DNA of 64,000 bases from a virus: IMG/VR virus record IMGVR_UViG_3300026097_000013, positions 56,485-120,484 of that record; one strand, 5' to 3'. Of the stretch, positions 25,722-34,559 are shown piece by piece (within the stretch, counting starts at the first letter, position 1; each line of letters opens with the position of its first letter). The notes beneath the pieces are model-generated. The model ran no database searches. It was not told the origin of the DNA and saw nothing but the letters and a program-made list of their open reading frames with translations. The translations under genes were made by a program, and so were the position numbers.

Positions 25722-26708
25722 TTACTTAGCGCGACTTGATACTTTGTTAAGAGTACTTGTTGCAGCTTTGTCAGCAGTTTCAGGCTTACCTTTTTTCTCT
25801 GCTCCGTGACCTGGCTCTGTTTTGCCAGCCTTTGAAGCTTTCCCGCCTGGTACATTGATGTTACCTGTGCCTATATCTTTTGGATTCTGGTCATTTAGTG
25901 CTGAACCTTTGACCTTTGATCCTGCACCTGCTTCACCGTCGTTAGCTGTGTCGCCACGTGCGATATTTGCACTTGTTCCACCCATGTTGTTTGGACCAGC
26001 TGTTGCCGACTTAGTGTTTGCACCGTTGTCGCCCATTGTTGCTGATACTTTTTCTACATATTCACGCATTTGCTCACCTGCGCTTTTTGCTGATTCGTCA
26101 GTTTCTTCTTCTGCTTCTTCAACTTCTTCGTCAGCAGCTTCTTCAACTTCTTCGTCGTCTGATTCAAAAGCAAACGCTTCTTTTTCTTCTTCGTCGTCGC
26201 CTTCGTCGTCCATGTCCATGTCGTCGCCTTCGTCGTCGCCTGCCATCATTTTTTCAAATTCTGCTTTAAGGTCGTCAAGTGCGTCTTCAAGGTCTTCTAC
26301 ACGATCTTCAACATCGCCTTCTTCACCTTCGTCGTCCATATCCATGTCGTCGCCTTCTTCGCCATCGTCCATGCCTAGGTCTGCCATCATGTCGTCTGTT
26401 GGATCGCCGCCCATGTCATCGTCTGCTTCAACTTCAAATGAATCCATGTCAAAGTTTTCCTCAACTTCATCATCGTCGTCATCGTCAGCTGCTTCGTCTA
26501 GGTCTTCATCTGACTCATCTACTTCTTCATCATCAGCTTCGTCTAGGTCTTCATCTGACTCGTCTACTTCAGCTTCGTCTTCAAGTAGTGACTCATAGAT
26601 ATCACGTGATTTTTCTACCACAATCTCGTGGAATAATTCTTCTGCTGCTGCCTTATCTTCGTTGATAAGAAGCTCTAGCATTTTTTCAAATTTATTTTGA
26701 TCTGCCAT
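25722..26708 (-). CDS. Highly acidic prohead core protein candidate
   Basis: 328 residues. After a helical N-terminus (NKFEKMLELLINEDKAAAEE) residues 45-215 are almost continuous Asp/Glu with internal repeats (EVDESDEDLDEADDE twice, GDDMDMDDEG twice), broken by one helix around EDRVEDLEDALDDLKAEFEK. The C-terminal third is Gly/Lys/Ser-rich. It occupies the gp20-gp21 interval, where T4 has core proteins gp67/gp68, and the strong negative charge fits a scaffold or DNA-mimicking core. I do not see convincing sequence identity to gp67 or gp68. AGGAG precedes the start. Core role is inferred from context. Confidence 0.6.
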   Translation of the reverse strand: MADQNKFEKMLELLINEDKAAAEELFHEIVVEKSRDIYESLLEDEAEVDESDEDLDEADDEEVDESDEDLDEAADDDDDDEVEENFDMDSFEVEADDDMGGDPTDDMMADLGMDDGEEGDDMDMDDEGEEGDVEDRVEDLEDALDDLKAEFEKMMAGDDEGDDMDMDDEGDDEEEKEAFAFESDDEEVEEAADEEVEEAEEETDESAKSAGEQMREYVEKVSATMGDNGANTKSATAGPNNMGGTSANIARGDTANDGEAGAGSKVKGSALNDQNPKDIGTGNINVPGGKASKAGKTEPGHGAEKKGKPETADKAATSTLNKVSSRAK

Positions 26709-26734
26709 TTTAAACTCCTATAAATGTTTTTGGT

Positions 26735-26756
26735 GTACAGAAGAAAACTCCTGTAC
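26735..26756 (-). other. Leader hairpin of the acidic core gene
   Basis: Minus strand GTACAGGAG-TTTT-CTTCTGTAC forms a nine-pair stem with one G-U pair, 27 bases upstream of the core gene start. It lies within the predicted leader. It is not followed by a T-run, so a terminator is unlikely. Confidence 0.5.
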
Positions 26757-26771
26757 GGGGCTGTCATAATG

Positions 26772-26779
26772 TATTTACA
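26772..26779 (-). promoter_or_regulatory. Possible late promoter box (one mismatch)
   Basis: Minus strand TGTAAATA, one base from the TATAAATA consensus, in the 119-base gap before the acidic core gene. It would give a leader of about 57 bases containing the hairpin. Weaker than the other boxes. Confidence 0.4.
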
Positions 26780-26827
26780 TAATTGTCGAAAAAGTATGCA
26801 GAAATAGGCTCAAAACGAGCCATTTTC

Positions 26828-27421
26828 TTAACGGTTTTCTAAATTTGAGAAAACTTCAATGAAATCTTCGACATATATGTGTTCAAGATTAGATAATTTT
26901 GAAAATTCTTTCGGTACAAATCCATTTTTTCCTATTACTCTTATATATCGTTTTTTAGGAAATTTTTGTATAGTAGTTACGGTTTGTTTGAGCCAGTTAC
27001 CGAAATATGTAGCTTTATCAGTAGTTTTTTTATAGTTAAATGTTCCTGAATATATATTGTTTACATTTTGACCTAGACCTTGATAATCAAAACCTAAAAT
27101 ATAAATTTCTTCGTTATCGTGATCACTAGCCATATGCATTGCTGTAGGGCCGCTACTCCAACCTTTGGATGTAGGAAAAAAATTAAAGTTTACAAACTTA
27201 TTAAATGCTTTATTACGATTTGTCCAAACTTCGTGGTTATTTTGATATCCTGCTTTGTTGATTTCAAGAATCATCTTAGTATCAACTGCAACAAGATAAT
27301 CAGGAGCAAACTCTCTATACAGAGCATTACATCCGTATGTAGATCCGTGTTCTTTCAATGAAGATAGATCTATCGGCTTACGACTAGTGCCATTTCCCAA
27401 TACAAATGCTATTTTTTTCAA
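26828..27421 (-). CDS. Unknown protein, possible DUF115/MptE-like Rossmann fold
   Basis: 197 residues. It starts KKIAFVLGNGTSRKPIDL, a beta-strand plus glycine loop, then TYGCNALYREFAPDYLVAVD and later DNEEIYILGFDYQG. The pattern (G.G.S, YGCN, P.YLVA.D) recalls DUF115/MptE-like proteins and glycosyltransferase-like domains, but I am not certain. No head function is known to me. It is inserted between the small gp20-linked gene and the acidic core gene, so it would be expressed late with the capsid. The start is TTG with GGAG eight bases before. If it modifies glycans or nucleotides it would be a cargo gene in a head operon. Confidence 0.6.
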   Translation of the reverse strand: MKKIAFVLGNGTSRKPIDLSSLKEHGSTYGCNALYREFAPDYLVAVDTKMILEINKAGYQNNHEVWTNRNKAFNKFVNFNFFPTSKGWSSGPTAMHMASDHDNEEIYILGFDYQGLGQNVNNIYSGTFNYKKTTDKATYFGNWLKQTVTTIQKFPKKRYIRVIGKNGFVPKEFSKLSNLEHIYVEDFIEVFSNLENR

Positions 27422-27424
27422 TAA

Positions 27425-27673
27425 TTATACTCCGCCAGCTTCTGCGTTTGCTGCTATACCATACATCTGTCTGATGAAACCTAGTTCATTTCGACTTTCT
27501 TCTGTATGTAGCTCAGATGCTTTGCGGATTTTATTAATCTGACGAAGAGTTAATCGTGTTTTACGTGTATCATCTTTTTTCATAGGTGTAGAATCATCGT
27601 CTGCCTCGTAGCGTTTGTCTTCTACAGGCTCAATAGTTTCTGGATCAAAGTAAAAAAGTTCACGTAGTATCAT
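27425..27673 (-). CDS. Small conserved protein following the portal gene
   Basis: 82 residues, charged, with KTRLTLRQINKIRKASELH and ELGFIRQMYGIAAN. I recognise this as a small conserved gene adjacent to gp20 in marine T4-like phages; function unknown, probably a head or core component. There is no Shine-Dalgarno before the ATG (TAATAATATG), and a perfect late box ends only six bases upstream. The message from that promoter would therefore be essentially leaderless, unless the gene is translated from the gp20 read-through transcript. Confidence 0.72.
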   Translation of the reverse strand: MILRELFYFDPETIEPVEDKRYEADDDSTPMKKDDTRKTRLTLRQINKIRKASELHTEESRNELGFIRQMYGIAANAEAGGV

Positions 27674-27678
27674 ATTAT

Positions 27679-27686
27679 TATTTATA
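27679..27686 (-). promoter_or_regulatory. Perfect late promoter box at the end of gp20
   Basis: Minus strand TATAAATA, identical to the T4 late consensus, overlapping the gp20 stop codon. Start would fall at about 27672-27673, on or next to the ATG of the 82-residue gene. Confidence 0.6.
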
Positions 27687-29442
27687 TCGTTTGTTCAGTT
27701 CCCGGAGGTGTAGTCGACCCTAGGTCGTCTCCAGTTACTGTATCAGGCTGTGTTCCGTCGCCACCGTCTATCGGTGCTTCGCCGTCAGCAGCTTCGTCTT
27801 CGATGCCTCCTAGATCACTTTCAATACCAGCTCCACTAAGACCAGCACTTCTCATTTCGCCGCTAGCATCAGTTTCTGTTGGTTCAATAACATCGTCATT
27901 CTCTTCGCGCCATAGACGCTCATTTTCTGCAATCTCTTCGTCAGTCATGCCTAAGAATCGTTTCATAGCAAAGCGATTTGAAATATAAGGCACAGCACTC
28001 ATCTGTGTATATGTTGGTACACGAGCGTTGTCAATTTCACTTTGACGATATGCTGCAAAGTTTTGTGGTGGCTGAAATTTAAGATCGAACATTGAAGTAT
28101 CAATGTTAATACCTTTTTCTAGCAAGTAACGTTTAAACTCTGTATTAAATTCTTCTGCTACTAGTCCTTGCAAACGTTCACAATAGGTATTAAAGCGTAG
28201 TTCTTGAATATATGCTGTTCCTACTCTACCATCGTTGTATTGTGAAGCTGAATCATCTGCTCCAGTTGGTAAGTACGAACTTGGTATACGCAAGCCGCGT
28301 ACCAACTTATTAGTAAAGTATCTAAGGTCATCAATTTCTCCAAGGTTAGTACCACCTGGAAGTGTTTCAACTTTACTGCCGCGGCCTTCAGCAGTTTGAG
28401 GGAAAAAGTAATCTTCGTTGATTGATAGAGGATTGTAAGAGCTGTCTATAACATTTTGGCCTCCACCTGTTGACGATGGGATACGTCTTTGATGGATTTC
28501 CGTTTTTACTCTTTCAACAAATTGCATTGCCAAGTGACTTGGCATGTTACCCACATCAACGTAGAATACTCTGCGCTCCGGAGCACGTTGCACACGATAG
28601 ATAATAATCGCATCTTCAAGCAATTCTTTTTGCTTGTAAACTTTAAAAATAGTTTCTAATAGACTATTGCCAAACGGATAGTTGTTATCAAGTCCTTCAC
28701 TAAGCGAAAGATGTACAACATGCTTTGCATCAACCGTCCATTCGTTTTGATCTGTAGCAAATCTACTTCCGCTCATACTTTGTTGTGGTTGTCCTACCAT
28801 TCCTCTTGCGCCGCCGGTTGGTTCATATTGCGAGCCACCGCCGCCGGTAATATTTCCATTTGTTTGATACGGAGTAGTTGCTACTCCTTCAACAAAGTTC
28901 CAGTTAATATTTTTAATAACATATTGCTCTGGTACTTTGCCTTCACTTTCGTTAACGATAATTTTTGTTACGTTTGCAGGATCTACATGAAACCAACGTT
29001 TTGTTTCTGGATCACGTACAAAAAATTGATCGCCAAATTTAAAAATATTTCTTAAAATTTTAAATATTTTTGTTTCAAACTCTTGAAGTTTACACCATTG
29101 CTGTAGGTATTGCTGAATAATAGTAATTTCGCTATTAGTAGCTTTAGTTTTGTATTCTATAATAAACGGTGTTGAATTTTGTTTGTTTTTTTGTGTTGTA
29201 AATTCTGCAAGAATATCAAGAGCAGCATTAACTTCTGAATCTTGATCCATTGTGTTGTATTGTCCGTAGCGTTCAACACGATTAGGAGTACCTACATACA
29301 CATCAGGAAGGTATGAACTATAGTTTGATCGCGCTGGTCCTGCAAGTGCTGATCCTCCGTTTTTCATGTTTGTAAACGGACTATAACTTCCTTGCGGATT
29401 ATTGCCTGTTGGCACTGGGGTGAAGTACTTTTTCCACGACAT
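27682..29442 (-). CDS. 20: Portal vertex protein gp20
   Basis: 586 residues, close to T4 gp20 in length. Recognisable parts are WKKYFTPVPTGNNPQGSYSP at the N-terminus, RVERYGQYNTMDQDSEVNAA, EDAIIIYRVQRAPERRVFYV and LRYFTNKLVRGLRIPSSYLP, all typical of T4-like portals. It forms the dodecameric ring through which DNA is packaged and to which the neck attaches. The C-terminus is acidic and Gly-rich. The ATG overlaps the stop of the upstream endonuclease gene (TAATG). In T4 the upstream neighbours are tail sheath and tube; here they are an endonuclease and the tape measure. Confidence 0.95.
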   Translation of the reverse strand: MSWKKYFTPVPTGNNPQGSYSPFTNMKNGGSALAGPARSNYSSYLPDVYVGTPNRVERYGQYNTMDQDSEVNAALDILAEFTTQKNKQNSTPFIIEYKTKATNSEITIIQQYLQQWCKLQEFETKIFKILRNIFKFGDQFFVRDPETKRWFHVDPANVTKIIVNESEGKVPEQYVIKNINWNFVEGVATTPYQTNGNITGGGGSQYEPTGGARGMVGQPQQSMSGSRFATDQNEWTVDAKHVVHLSLSEGLDNNYPFGNSLLETIFKVYKQKELLEDAIIIYRVQRAPERRVFYVDVGNMPSHLAMQFVERVKTEIHQRRIPSSTGGGQNVIDSSYNPLSINEDYFFPQTAEGRGSKVETLPGGTNLGEIDDLRYFTNKLVRGLRIPSSYLPTGADDSASQYNDGRVGTAYIQELRFNTYCERLQGLVAEEFNTEFKRYLLEKGINIDTSMFDLKFQPPQNFAAYRQSEIDNARVPTYTQMSAVPYISNRFAMKRFLGMTDEEIAENERLWREENDDVIEPTETDASGEMRSAGLSGAGIESDLGGIEDEAADGEAPIDGGDGTQPDTVTGDDLGSTTPPGTEQTI

Positions 29443-29999
29443 TATGCTGCTCTCCTCATAGTTCTACCTGGTCTATAATTACTAGGCTGACCACCTGGTT
29501 CGCAAAATATTGAGTCGGTTCCGTCAGTAAACCATCTTTTGCTTTTCATAGATTCTTTAATTTTAGTATTCCTTTCTACAGAATTTTGTCTTCCTAAGTT
29601 TGCTTGTCTAATTTTTTCTGCGTGTTCAGCAGACTTAGGCTTACTGTAGTTTTTTTTATGTTCTTCTGTTCTAACTTTTCCAGAATTAGCCTTAGAAATT
29701 TTTTGCTTTGCTTCTTCTGAATGAGTCCATCCTGCTTGTACTACCCAACGAGAAATCTTTTTATTTTCTAAAATACCGCCGTCTAATTTTCTTCCGTATT
29801 TTTTTATTAAAGTAAGTTCTAAATCAAATGCTTCTGCTTCGGTTAAATTGTCTTTAATAATTTTTCTAAATTTAGGAGAAGGAATGTCTATCCATGGTGA
29901 ATGACTTTCATTTATTCTATTTTTCGATCCTTTACCAATATAAAAAGGAGAACCGTCTTCTCTTATATACTGATAAACATAAAACTCATTCCAACTCAT
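29442..29999 (-). CDS. GIY-YIG homing endonuclease with NUMOD3 motifs
   Basis: 185 residues. The N-terminal GIY-YIG nuclease shows FYVYQYIREDGSPFYIGKGS (residues 6-25) with the following Arg and, at about residue 61, the conserved Glu in LELTLIKKYG. The C-terminal half carries NUMOD3-type DNA-binding repeats (HSEEAKQKISKANSGK, SAEHAEKIRQANLGRQ). This combination is characteristic of free-standing homing endonucleases such as T4 Seg enzymes, which cut phage genomes lacking the gene and copy themselves in. It sits between tape-measure and portal genes with AAGGAT before its ATG and a TAATG overlap into gp20. All key residues look intact, so it may be active. Confidence 0.88.
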   Translation of the reverse strand: MSWNEFYVYQYIREDGSPFYIGKGSKNRINESHSPWIDIPSPKFRKIIKDNLTEAEAFDLELTLIKKYGRKLDGGILENKKISRWVVQAGWTHSEEAKQKISKANSGKVRTEEHKKNYSKPKSAEHAEKIRQANLGRQNSVERNTKIKESMKSKRWFTDGTDSIFCEPGGQPSNYRPGRTMRRAA

Positions 30000-30009
30000 C
30001 TTTTATCCT

Positions 30010-33000
30010 TTATGGCACTTTACTTATGTAGCCTGATCCTACATTACTGCCTGTAATTCCTTTTGTATTTCGGCTAACTTCTTTGTTATACTCATTTGCA
30101 ACACGAAGTTCACTTATCATTGCATCAAGTGCAGCGCCCATTCTACCAAGTCCTTCAGTAGTATTTCTTGCGTTAATTTGTATGTTACTCATTGCAGTGT
30201 TTGCACTCTCCTGCATCGAACTTACATCACCTAACGAATCTTTTAAATCTTCAATTGTACCTATTAAGGTTTCTATAGCATCATTATACGTTCTAACCGC
30301 GTCAGTGTCAAGACCTTCTTTGATTGTTTCAAATTGTATTCCTAGTCCTTGTACATTTGCAAGAGTTTGCAAACTTTCAGCAGTGTGTCCTAACCCTGTT
30401 CCTAGACCACTGACTCTTTCTAATCTTGCAACTAGGTCTTCTTGTATACTTAGTTCTGAAGATCCGGCTGCATTAAGATTAGAAATAGATGCTGCAAGAT
30501 CGCCTATAATTTGAGCATTTCCTAAAACTCCAGTAAAATCTTTATTACCAAATGTAGCAATGTCGTCCCAATCGAAGTTATTACCGTACCCGCCTGATTT
30601 AGTAAACAGGTTTATATCATCTATTAACTTATCAATATCTGTAGATATTGCAGGCATTGCATTTAATTGCGTTGCAAAATTTTGTATTACGGATGTGTGT
30701 CTTAATATATTTTCAGACGGCAGTGTAATATCATTTCCAAATGATACTAGATTGTCCCAATCGTTTTTAGCAAAATCAATTAAACTCCTTGACGTTCTTG
30801 ATAATTGAGTATTATTAATAGCGGGTATTTCAGAAATTGCATTTGAATAACTTGATATTGCAGACATATTATTTGCAATTCTAGTTGCATCTAATGAGTA
30901 TGCTCCAAACGCAGCAAAAGGTGCCAACGGATCTTCCTCACCTGCAAAGATATCTTTAACCCATCCTAAAGCGCCGCCTTCTCTATTAGTAGATAATTGC
31001 GGCATATTGCCCATTGCTTCGGCAAATGAGTTAAGAACTTCAACATTTGCTACAATTATATCATTAGGATCTAAAAGTTCTGCTCCGAACTTTTTCACTG
31101 CATCCCAAGGCATAGTTTCCCAACCTACCAACAAACCTGTAAGTAATCCTAATAGGCCGCCTTCTCTGCTGGTTTCAACATTTGGCATGCTAGACATTGC
31201 TGATGCAAAGTTAGATATTGTTGTAGCATTAGGTATTACATTTCCATTTGGATCTAAAAGTTCTGCACCAAATTCTTTAACTTTATCCCACGGATATTCA
31301 ACAGAGCCTGAAAATATTGTTGCAAGACTACCGAAGAATCCTCCAACACGTTCTGCATTTATTTCTGGAAAGCCTTGTAATGCTGTTCCAAATATTCTAA
31401 GACTTTCTGCATTATCTTCAATGCCTGTTTTATTAATGCCTCTTATATTACCAAATTCTCTAAGATGATCCCATGGCATTTCGACACCGCCTGCAAATAC
31501 AGATGCAATACCGCCAAACAATCCTCCCGTGCGTTCTGCATTTATATCTGGAACACTACTTAATGCTTCACCAAATGCTTTTAATACTTCTGCATTACCT
31601 GTTATAGCTGTCTCGTCTAGATCGACCTCGCCAAACGCTACCATTTTATCCCAAGGTAATTGAACTCCTCCTCGGAATATATATGCTACTGCGCCGAACA
31701 ATCCGCCGCTACGTTCTTTGTCTATCTTAGGAACACTACTTAATGCTTCACCAAATGCTTTTAATACTTCTGCATTACCTGTTATAGCATCTTGATCTAG
31801 ATCTTGTTCACCGAACTCAATCATTTGTTGATAAGGAAGTTGTACAGATCCGCCAAATATTGTAGTAATGCCATCAAATAATGCACTCACCATATTGGTA
31901 AAGCTAGACCCTAGTCTAATTCCACTAATTGCACTCATACCTTCGCCAAAGGCGATAATAGCATCTGCATTTGATCTAAATTTTTCAGAATCTAGATTAT
32001 ATCTAGCAAATTCATTTATTTGATCGATAGGTAGTCCTGTGCTGCCTCCAAAGAAACTAGTAATACCATCAAATAAGTTAGCCATCATATTTGAAAACCC
32101 TGAACTGCCTAAGTTAAGACTACCCATTGCTTCACCAAATGCAGCTAATGCCCTTGCATTTTGTTGCACTTTAACAGAATCAATATTAAGAGTTGAAAAT
32201 TCTTCTAGTTTTTCAAAAGGTGTAGTTCCGCCGAATAGACTATTAATTCCATTAAGAATATCTCCAGCAATATTACCTATAGCTGAAACAACATTTGCTG
32301 CTCCAAAGGCAACTAACGCACCACTTATTGCAGTTATACCTAATGCTGCACTCTTTAACGCTCTTCCATCTAGGTCAGTAAAGCTTTGCATGCCTTCTGC
32401 AAATTTTGGCAGTGCTGCACCTGTTAACCAAGTAGCGCCTGCAATACCTGAACCAATTGCAAGGATTGCTAATCCTATTGCACCTGCGCCTAATGCTATT
32501 GGTGATGCTAATCCACCAGCAAAAGCTAGTGCAGAAGAAATACCTCTAATAATGCCACCGGCCATACCTCCAAGCCCTGCGCCAATTCCTCTACCGAGTC
32601 CTGCAAGTTGTGCCCCGACACCTCTACCTCTTGAACCTCTAATGTTTCCAGGAGTTGTACTAGGACTTCTAGCCCTTCTTCCAGTGTCTTCGTAGCCTAA
32701 TAGTCTTCGTGTGCCGTTAGCAATATCAACTACTTTCTTAGCTGCAAATAGTGTACCTATAGCACCTACAAGAGCAGTTACTACAGGAGCACTTTCCCAT
32801 AACCCTTTGATGGCTGCTCCGATGCCATCTATTATCAGTCCTACTCCAGAAGATATAGCATTCATAATAGGACCGCCAGGCTGGAATGCTTTGGAAATAA
32901 GTTCAGCAACTTTTTCCATAGCCAATTCTGTATATTTTTCTACTGTGCCAGCAAAGCCTAGTGTTTCAAAATCTTTCATGATATTTGAACCTAGTGTTGT

Positions 33001-34524
33001 AAGACTTTGAACAAATGCTTCCATTTCACCAATAACTTCGTCACTTCCTAAGTAGGTAGCAAACTCAGCCATTTTTCCGTATAGCTGTTCAAATACTCCG
33101 CTGTTTAAAAATTGTTCTTGTATAGCTTGACGAGAGTTTCTCACACTTTGTTCAAATTCAGCAGCAGCAGCAGTTAGTTCATCTCTTTGATCTGCTTGTC
33201 GTCTAGCAGATTCCATGTCAGCTTCTATTGCATTGATAAGTTCATCTCCTGACATGCCTATATAGCGTGTCAGATCCATTCCTGCATTTTGAATGTTTTG
33301 TAATACTTGAGCACCAAAGCCGTCGCCTGTTCTACTTGCGACAGCTAAAACACTTTGCATATCTTCAGCGCCTTCGATCATGCCTGCAAGCATTTGAGCT
33401 GTATTTCCGCTTATTGCCTTATTAAATTGATCTTGACTCATAGTAGTATCACTAATAAGAGATGCACTTCTTTCTAAACTTCTATTAGCATCTCTCGAAG
33501 CAATAGCAAATGCTTGAGTTTCTTCCGTCATTGGAGGAAGTTCTAATAAAATTTCTTTTAGTCTACTTACAGCAGCTGGTCCTGCAAGTTCAGCTTCGGC
33601 CATTAATGAAGCTATTCTTGCTTGCTCTTGTTCAGTTTTGCCGCGCAGCATTTGTTGGAAGGCAAAGTCGTTCATCTGTTGTGCTTGTCTATCTCTAATA
33701 GCGTCAACATCTTCACCTGTTAGCTTACTAAGAGTTTGCAAGGTTTTTGCATATTCAGCTGCATTGGCTGCTACTTCTGCTGTATTTCTACTTTCTAATC
33801 TGCCTTGCTGTCTTGTAAGAAATGCATAGTTTACTAGGCTATCGTTTATCTCTTCATAAGAAAAACCCATATTGAGCAGGTCGTCTCTTTGACTTCCTAG
33901 AGCTTTATTAAGTCTTACTATTTGATTAGCACCATTAGTAACCGTTCCTCCAAATGCTGCAAGTTTATCACTATTGTTAACAATAAAATTAGTAAAATCA
34001 TTTAAGCTCATAAAAGAACCAGCAGCAGCTCTTCTTATATCACCAAGACTATTATTAAATCCTGCGCCACTACTGCTTAGTTCTCTAAAAGCAACCATTG
34101 TTTCGTCAACAAAAGATGTTAGAACTGATAGTTTTCCTCCTATTATAGGTATATGCCGACTAAAGTCTGAAAGTTGACTTCCGCCCATAATAAGTTCTTG
34201 ACCAAAGTTAGTAAAGCTACCGAGAGCAGATCCAATTGCTCCCATGGCTGCGCCGCGCAATCTATTTGAAAATGCACTCAGAGCATCGGTTGCATTTTTT
34301 GTAGCTTTAGTTTCTTTAGGTTTTTCATCATTAAATTCGTCAAGTAGATCAATACTAGTTTTTTGACGCTTGTTATGAAGTTCTTGTAGCTTGCCAGCAG
34401 CAGTTTTGGGATCTTTTCCTGTAGAAGCTGCTAAACGTTCTATTGCTCGTGTGAGGCTGGCTAGTGTGGCCTCACTAGCAACGCCGCCTTCGCCAAAATT
34501 GACTATTTCTACTTCATCTGCCAA
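30010..34524 (-). CDS. Tail length tape-measure protein
   Basis: 1504 residues, about 2.5 times T4 gp29. The N-terminal 560 residues are helical and Ala/Gln/Glu-rich (FRELSSSGAGFNNSLGDIRR, LTGEDVDAIRDRQAQQMNDF). Hydrophobic, Gly-rich stretches follow (about 575-615 and 660-720, for example GAIGLAILAIGSGIAGATWL), as in tape measures that insert into membranes on ejection. From about 765 to 1330 lie some ten repeats of about 60 residues (NAEVLKAFGEALSSVP; LPWDKMVAFGE). The C-terminus is helical. The start is TTG with no strong Shine-Dalgarno, only GGGTTGAATAGA. A perfect late box lies 60 bases upstream. Call rests on length, composition and position. Confidence 0.8.
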   Translation of the reverse strand: MADEVEIVNFGEGGVASEATLASLTRAIERLAASTGKDPKTAAGKLQELHNKRQKTSIDLLDEFNDEKPKETKATKNATDALSAFSNRLRGAAMGAIGSALGSFTNFGQELIMGGSQLSDFSRHIPIIGGKLSVLTSFVDETMVAFRELSSSGAGFNNSLGDIRRAAAGSFMSLNDFTNFIVNNSDKLAAFGGTVTNGANQIVRLNKALGSQRDDLLNMGFSYEEINDSLVNYAFLTRQQGRLESRNTAEVAANAAEYAKTLQTLSKLTGEDVDAIRDRQAQQMNDFAFQQMLRGKTEQEQARIASLMAEAELAGPAAVSRLKEILLELPPMTEETQAFAIASRDANRSLERSASLISDTTMSQDQFNKAISGNTAQMLAGMIEGAEDMQSVLAVASRTGDGFGAQVLQNIQNAGMDLTRYIGMSGDELINAIEADMESARRQADQRDELTAAAAEFEQSVRNSRQAIQEQFLNSGVFEQLYGKMAEFATYLGSDEVIGEMEAFVQSLTTLGSNIMKDFETLGFAGTVEKYTELAMEKVAELISKAFQPGGPIMNAISSGVGLIIDGIGAAIKGLWESAPVVTALVGAIGTLFAAKKVVDIANGTRRLLGYEDTGRRARSPSTTPGNIRGSRGRGVGAQLAGLGRGIGAGLGGMAGGIIRGISSALAFAGGLASPIALGAGAIGLAILAIGSGIAGATWLTGAALPKFAEGMQSFTDLDGRALKSAALGITAISGALVAFGAANVVSAIGNIAGDILNGINSLFGGTTPFEKLEEFSTLNIDSVKVQQNARALAAFGEAMGSLNLGSSGFSNMMANLFDGITSFFGGSTGLPIDQINEFARYNLDSEKFRSNADAIIAFGEGMSAISGIRLGSSFTNMVSALFDGITTIFGGSVQLPYQQMIEFGEQDLDQDAITGNAEVLKAFGEALSSVPKIDKERSGGLFGAVAYIFRGGVQLPWDKMVAFGEVDLDETAITGNAEVLKAFGEALSSVPDINAERTGGLFGGIASVFAGGVEMPWDHLREFGNIRGINKTGIEDNAESLRIFGTALQGFPEINAERVGGFFGSLATIFSGSVEYPWDKVKEFGAELLDPNGNVIPNATTISNFASAMSSMPNVETSREGGLLGLLTGLLVGWETMPWDAVKKFGAELLDPNDIIVANVEVLNSFAEAMGNMPQLSTNREGGALGWVKDIFAGEEDPLAPFAAFGAYSLDATRIANNMSAISSYSNAISEIPAINNTQLSRTSRSLIDFAKNDWDNLVSFGNDITLPSENILRHTSVIQNFATQLNAMPAISTDIDKLIDDINLFTKSGGYGNNFDWDDIATFGNKDFTGVLGNAQIIGDLAASISNLNAAGSSELSIQEDLVARLERVSGLGTGLGHTAESLQTLANVQGLGIQFETIKEGLDTDAVRTYNDAIETLIGTIEDLKDSLGDVSSMQESANTAMSNIQINARNTTEGLGRMGAALDAMISELRVANEYNKEVSRNTKGITGSNVGSGYISKVP
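30530..32230 (-). repeat. Ten tandem ~60-residue repeats in the tape measure
   Basis: Each unit has a W/F-D-...-FG start (DKMVAFGEVDLDE, DHLREFGN, DKVKEFGAELLDP), an N-A-x-x-L-x-x-F-G/A helix, and a Gly-rich hydrophobic GLFG..A.IF.G segment. The period is near 180 bases in the central copies. Outer copies are more diverged. Confidence 0.8.
31550..31788 (-). repeat. Pair of identical 59-base direct repeats
   Basis: Bases 31550-31608 and 31730-31788 are identical, exactly 180 bases apart, and encode the same AITGNAEVLKAFGEALSSVP segment of adjacent tape-measure repeats. Identity at synonymous positions implies recent duplication or gene conversion. Confidence 0.9.
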
Positions 34525-34552
34525 ATCTATTCAACCCGAGTTATATACGCAC

Positions 34553-34559
34553 ATAAATA
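34553..34559 (+). promoter_or_regulatory. Late promoter box for gp26-gp51
   Basis: Plus strand ATAAATA, about 45 bases upstream of the gp26 start codon. Predicted start near 34567. Confidence 0.5.

Noticed and set aside
25822-26598. Plus-strand Ser/Pro-rich ORF of 258 residues
   Set aside because: It is the antisense mirror of the GAC/GAA-rich acidic core gene and lacks a sensible ribosome site.
31550-31788. Direct repeats considered as a CRISPR or mobile-element signature
   Set aside because: They are in-frame coding repeats of the tape measure with no spacer-array structure. No CRISPR array, IS or attachment site was seen in the window.
32039-32695. Plus-strand ORF of 218 residues opposite the tape measure
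   Set aside because: Antisense to an unambiguous long coding frame; Pro/Ala/Leu composition mirrors the Gly/Ala-rich tape measure.
34524-34540. Shared GTTGAATAGAT sequence upstream of the tape measure and of the 66-residue gene
   Set aside because: Only 11 bases and in the second case it is simply the end of gp46; too short to claim a common origin.
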